A stretch of 28,820 nucleotides of DNA from CAYQAE01 sp964415445 [NCBI: uncultured archaeon]. GTDB taxonomy: Archaea > CAYQAE01. The stretch is taken from contig CAYQAE010000002.1 in the NCBI GenBank assembly GCA_964415445.1, positions 32,077 through 60,896 on the forward strand. Direction: 5' to 3'. Positions 25,604-28,820 of this stretch are shown here, in pieces; within the stretch, counting starts at the first letter, position 1; each line of letters starts with the position of its first letter. Under the pieces are notes generated by a model. That model saw only the letters and a program-made list of their open reading frames with translations. It was not told the DNA's origin and did no database searches. A program made the translations under genes and the position numbers.

Positions 25604-26536
25604 GTGCAAAAAATTAATGATCTACTCTCTAAAATAATAAATAAAGAAAAAACAGATGCTATTTTACTATCAGGAGGACTAAATTCATCAATACTAGCTT
25701 CTGTTATAAAAAAAAATAAATTAAATGCATATACAATAGTAGCTACCAAAAATTCTCCTGATTATAAGTATGCTAAAATTATTTCCAAAAAGTTTAATCT
25801 AGAACAAAATACACGCACTTTAACTGCAAAAGAAATAATAAAAGAAATACCAAATTTAATCAAAATAATTAGATCTTTTGATCCACAAGAAGTAAAAAAT
25901 GCATTAATACCTTATTTTGGATTAAAAGAAGCTAAAGATTGTAAAATAATTCTCTCAGGTGAAGGTGCAAATGAAGTATTCTTAGGATATCCTTACCTTT
26001 TCCATAAATCTAGGGATGAACTAAAAAAATACCTAGATTATACTACTAAAGTTGGAGTGTATCAAATATCTAAATTAGCAAAAGCATTTTCCAAAAAAGT
26101 GATTACACCATATATAGATAAAGAAATAATTGAATATGCAAAGAACATAAATATAGACCAATTTATCAAAAAAAGAGAAAGAAAAATCTATGGAAAATGG
26201 ATTTTAAGAAAAAGCTTTGAAAAATTATTGCCAAAAGAAGTAATATGGCGTCCAAAAACCACCATAGAAGAATCTACAGGAATAGCAGTAATTAAACAAT
26301 ATATTGATGATATTCTACCAATAGAAGAATATGAAGATCAAAAAGATGAAATATATGCCACAGATAATGTCGAATTAAAAAGTAATGAACAATATTTTTA
26401 TTATAAAATATATAAAAGATTTTTTGGACCACCTTTTGCAACTCATCCTCAGAAAAAACATTGTCCATATTGCAAAAGCGATATAATCTATTCCTCTCTA
26501 AAATACTGCCCAACTTGTGGTGCATTTTTAGTTTAA
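25604..26536 (+). CDS. Asparagine-synthase-like PP-loop protein with C-terminal zinc ribbon, altered active site
   Basis: A 310-residue protein like the synthetase half of AsnB, without the N-terminal glutaminase domain. The PP-loop reads LSGGLNSS (Asn27 where Asp is usual) and the second signature reads SGEGANEVF (Asn123 where GEGSDE/GEGADE has Asp). The WILRKSF, LLPKEVIWRPKT and KSNEQYFYYKIY segments fit the family. The C-terminus adds a zinc ribbon (HCPYC ... YCPTCG). Loss of both metal-site Asp residues suggests changed or lost adenylation activity. GTG start at 25604, 58 nt after the FecR-like gene. Confidence 0.8.
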   Translation: MQKINDLLSKIINKEKTDAILLSGGLNSSILASVIKKNKLNAYTIVATKNSPDYKYAKIISKKFNLEQNTRTLTAKEIIKEIPNLIKIIRSFDPQEVKNALIPYFGLKEAKDCKIILSGEGANEVFLGYPYLFHKSRDELKKYLDYTTKVGVYQISKLAKAFSKKVITPYIDKEIIEYAKNINIDQFIKKRERKIYGKWILRKSFEKLLPKEVIWRPKTTIEESTGIAVIKQYIDDILPIEEYEDQKDEIYATDNVELKSNEQYFYYKIYKRFFGPPFATHPQKKHCPYCKSDIIYSSLKYCPTCGAFLV

Positions 26537-26539
26537 GAT

Positions 26540-27274
26540 TTAACCCTCTATAAGAATTTTTTTAAACGTATTTAAACTTTTATGACAATTTACAAAACTT
26601 ACAAGCATTATAAATGCACCAAAAACAGCATTAATCTGCCTTATCATACTCAAATCAAAAAAAGTTAATGGATCATAGCGCATTGGAATTAGAGAAACTA
26701 TCACTAAAATAGAGCCAAATAAAAAGAAAATGATCATCAATAAAGAATTCAAAACTACTTTAGAAAATAATCCAGCAAATGCTTTTTTATAATCAAACAT
26801 AAGAATTACAATACAGACAGACATAATTATATTGAATACTATTGCTATCGCACTTATTATTTTAAATATATCAAGAGATATCATAAAAAAAGGAGGATTA
26901 ATTAATTCAAGAACTACTACAAGAATAAAAAACAAAAAATAGATTTTATATTTAAATTCATCACGAACAAAACCTGGATTTATTTTATTAGCTAGTTGGT
27001 TTGTTCCTTTAACAATATAATAAGCTGCCACAGCTGGTAAAGTATAAAGTCCAAATGCAAAAAATACATATTCAAAGTCACTTATTGGAGCAAAAACAAG
27101 GAAATTTAAAAAAAAGAGAAATACTGCCCCACTATACAAAATTATACCAATATTGTGATATTTAAATAGATTTTTTTCAATTTTATAAAAATCACGGACT
27201 ACAAAAAGACCATATACAATAAGAAAAATTGCTATAGATGAAAGTAAAATAAATAATATTGTTTCTATTCCCAT
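26540..27274 (-). CDS. Seven-transmembrane protein, unknown family (paralogue A)
   Basis: A 244-residue protein with seven hydrophobic segments (about residues 4-26, 42-62, 68-88, 108-128, 136-160, 172-195 and 212-230). It shares KGTNQLANK and the FDYKKAFAGLFSKVVLN stretch with the partial protein at the right edge (KGTDLLAKK and QYKNAFNDILAKVVFN), so the two are paralogues. Its ATG overlaps by 2 bp an ATG on the other strand. It ends 3 bp from the stop of the asparagine-synthase-like gene, convergently. No named family recognised; it could be a sensor or transporter-like membrane protein. Confidence 0.7.
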   Translation of the reverse strand: MGIETILFILLSSIAIFLIVYGLFVVRDFYKIEKNLFKYHNIGIILYSGAVFLFFLNFLVFAPISDFEYVFFAFGLYTLPAVAAYYIVKGTNQLANKINPGFVRDEFKYKIYFLFFILVVVLELINPPFFMISLDIFKIISAIAIVFNIIMSVCIVILMFDYKKAFAGLFSKVVLNSLLMIIFFLFGSILVIVSLIPMRYDPLTFFDLSMIRQINAVFGAFIMLVSFVNCHKSLNTFKKILIEG

Positions 27275-27389
27275 GTATATTGGTTATAAAAACTTGATTT
27301 TAAAAAATGATGTAAAATTTAATTCAGAGGTTTTTTTAGTCAATAAAATTAATAAATTTCATAATGCATATTATTTTTCAGGTGATATT

Positions 27390-28088
27390 TTGTCAATAGA
27401 TATAGGTTATCTAGCTTCTAATGTAATATCATCTTTACTTACATTTGTGATATTTTTTATCTGTTTTAGAATCTATTCTCGTACTCCAGGCGCAACATTA
27501 GCATATAAAAAATGGGCTCAAGCTACATTTATTATTTTTATTGCTGTATTTATTCATGTCTTTGTAGCATTGACAGGGACACCTAACAACTCAACAAAAG
27601 ATAGTGCAGAAAGTTTTCGTATATTTTCTGCATTTTTGCTATCTTTAGGATATTTTTATTTTCCAATAGGTGTTATGTACTTAACAAAAGATATGGGATT
27701 TGGTGATATAAATTATGAAACAATTAAAAAAATTAGAAGTATATTTTTGAGTATAATTATTTCACTATCTATATTTTTTGCTATATTAGTTCCTTTTTTT
27801 GTGATAAGAAAAGTTCTTGGAATTATTTCAAACCTCGTATTTTCTCTAATATGGGTTGCTACAATTTACAATTATAATAAAATATATGAAAATCTCAAAA
27901 AACTGCATTTTTCATGGACAATAATTTATATTGGAATTATATGTGCTTTTTTCAATGATTTCTTTTCAACTTTGCAAAATATTCTTGACATTTCACTTAT
28001 CTATCTAACAATTACCTTCCAATTGTTAATGGCAATTGCATTAATTATAGGATTTTTTAAACTTGCAAAGATGGTAGAAGCAATTTGA
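27390..28088 (+). CDS. Seven-transmembrane protein, unknown family (B)
   Basis: A protein with seven hydrophobic segments and short charged loops; a YNYNKIYENLKKL stretch occupies the same place as YKKAF...KVV in the neighbouring membrane proteins. The frame opens at ATG 27273, but GGTGAT (27381-27386) before a TTG at 27390 gives a start of MSIDIGYLASN right before the first membrane segment, leaving 232 residues. The longer form (271 residues) would overlap the start codon of the divergent neighbour. Spacing to the TTG is short (3 nt), so the start is not certain. No family recognised. Confidence 0.65.
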   Translation: MSIDIGYLASNVISSLLTFVIFFICFRIYSRTPGATLAYKKWAQATFIIFIAVFIHVFVALTGTPNNSTKDSAESFRIFSAFLLSLGYFYFPIGVMYLTKDMGFGDINYETIKKIRSIFLSIIISLSIFFAILVPFFVIRKVLGIISNLVFSLIWVATIYNYNKIYENLKKLHFSWTIIYIGIICAFFNDFFSTLQNILDISLIYLTITFQLLMAIALIIGFFKLAKMVEAI

Positions 28089-28200
28089 TTTAAATAAATT
28101 ACTTATCTAAAAAAGATTCTATGATAAATTTATAATTTCTAAGATAAATCTCTATTTGTGCCTTTTTAAGTATGATTGTATAAAACAATTAACAATAGTT

Positions 28201-28217
28201 TTTATAATTTTTATATC
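28201..28217 (+). promoter_or_regulatory. Candidate TATA box of the right-edge membrane-protein gene
   Basis: TTTATAAT followed by TTTATATC; the first is centred about 25 nt before the ATG at 28230 and there is no Shine-Dalgarno sequence between them, which fits a leaderless mRNA. Confidence 0.4.
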
Positions 28218-28229
28218 TACAATTGTATT

Positions 28230-28820
28230 ATGCAATTTACATTAATCCTAGCTATTATTTTTACTATTTTGAGTTTTTTGATATTGGTTATTATTGGCTG
28301 GGGCTTTAATGAATTTTTTAAATTAGATAAAGAACAATTTAAATATTATTTATATGGACTAACGTTTTATGGAATTTCTCTTTTGAGTTCATTCTTACGA
28401 TATATTGTTCTACCGCCTCTAACAGAGATTAAGACTGTTTTATCAGCTTATGCAACATATATAACACCTTTGGTAGGAATAGCTTTTTTCCTTAAAGGTA
28501 CAGATCTCCTTGCAAAAAAAGATTCAGCAAATTTTCAAAGATCAAGCTTTTTGTATAATTTATCTTTTTTGATGATCTACATATCAATTATATACGAAAT
28601 CATTTATAATTTATTTATATTTTTTTCAGAATCTACTTTTGAATTTTTAGGACTGATCATAGCCCCCATATACATTTTAACAATTATTATTGCATTTTAT
28701 GCTTTTTTACAATATAAAAATGCTTTTAATGATATTTTAGCCAAAGTTGTTTTCAACTATATTGGTGCAACAATGATAATGCTAATTGGTGGAGTAATAG
28801 CCTGTGAATCTCTGACTCCT
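28230..28820 (+). CDS. Partial CDS, polytopic membrane protein (paralogue of A), runs off right edge
   Basis: From the ATG at 28230 an open frame of 197 residues reaches the window end without a stop. It has six hydrophobic segments so far (a seventh expected beyond the edge). KGTDLLAKK near residue 90 and QYKNAFNDILAKVVFN near residue 165 match the corresponding parts of the 244-residue protein at 26540-27274. It begins MQFTLILAIIFTILSFL; there is a possible TATA box 25 nt upstream. Function unknown. Confidence 0.7.
   Translation, partial: MQFTLILAIIFTILSFLILVIIGWGFNEFFKLDKEQFKYYLYGLTFYGISLLSSFLRYIVLPPLTEIKTVLSAYATYITPLVGIAFFLKGTDLLAKKDSANFQRSSFLYNLSFLMIYISIIYEIIYNLFIFFSESTFEFLGLIIAPIYILTIIIAFYAFLQYKNAFNDILAKVVFNYIGATMIMLIGGVIACESLTP

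Noticed and set aside
27273-27389. Upstream extension of the 7-TM protein B from ATG 27273
   Set aside because: The 39 extra residues have no membrane or family features and overlap the start codon of the divergent gene; GGTGAT before TTG 27390 makes the shorter form more likely, though not certain.

Overview
This window is a strongly AT-rich piece of an archaeal chromosome, probably from a euryarchaeal (anaerobe- or methanogen-related) lineage. Archaeal identity rests on many independent markers: RNA polymerase subunit Rpo7 and Spt4, aIF5B, aIF2-gamma, ribosomal proteins eS6 and eL40, an archaeal-type alanyl-tRNA synthetase, GTP cyclohydrolase MptA, a His-type Thi4, Tsr3, RtcB and an archaeal lipid (GGGP) synthase. 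AspRS has the sequence signs of a non-discriminating enzyme, and the membrane pyrophosphatase looks K+-dependent. I see no tRNA, rRNA, CRISPR array, insertion sequence, prophage or integrase, so this is core chromosome with some poorly known small genes between conserved operons.

Layout. 1-3334 (mostly minus): the start of an unknown gene that runs off the left edge, then alaS and a small membrane-anchored zinc-ribbon protein. 3634-5912 (plus): a tight operon thi4 - mptA - DUF366-like gene. 5915-7646 (minus): rtcB followed by an overlapping zinc-ribbon/coiled-coil gene. 7728-11253: small genes on alternating strands, namely an ArsC/LMW-phosphatase-like protein, several unknown proteins, an HPP membrane protein, an acidic unknown behind a long leader with a hairpin, and a FYVE-like zinc-finger protein. 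11468-18000 (plus): the information-processing operon infB - rps6e - eif2g - PIN gene - rpo7 - spt4, continuing into the ion-pumping pyrophosphatase hppA. 18001-18999: a small Cys-rich gene and about 760 bp of non-coding, AT-rich, repeat-containing DNA. 19000-20292 (minus): aspS. 20371-24426 (plus): a compact operon of triple zinc ribbon - RNase Z - nnr - tsr3 - rpl40e - GGGP synthase, joining RNA maturation, ribosome assembly, NAD(P)H repair and lipid synthesis. 24433-26536: a FecR-like/coiled-coil protein and a stand-alone asparagine-synthase-like PP-loop protein with a C-terminal zinc ribbon. 26540-28820: three polytopic membrane proteins, at least two of them paralogues, the last cut by the window end.

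Most unusual points: (1) the asparagine-synthase-like protein has Asn in place of both signature Asp residues (SGGLNSS and GEGANE); (2) the PIN gene in the translation/transcription operon is split by a frame change at a run of nine A, with a recognisable C-terminus continuing in another frame up to the rpo7 ribosome binding site; (3) a 65-residue protein has the four-CxxC layout of a FYVE finger; (4) a DUF366-like gene overlaps mptA in the thi4 operon; (5) a run of related 7-TM proteins lies at the right edge; (6) a hairpin plus T8 tract sits in the leader of an acidic unknown gene. Several genes use TTG or GTG starts fixed by good Shine-Dalgarno sequences. First genes of transcription units often have a TATA-like box 21-27 nt before the start codon, suggesting leaderless mRNAs.
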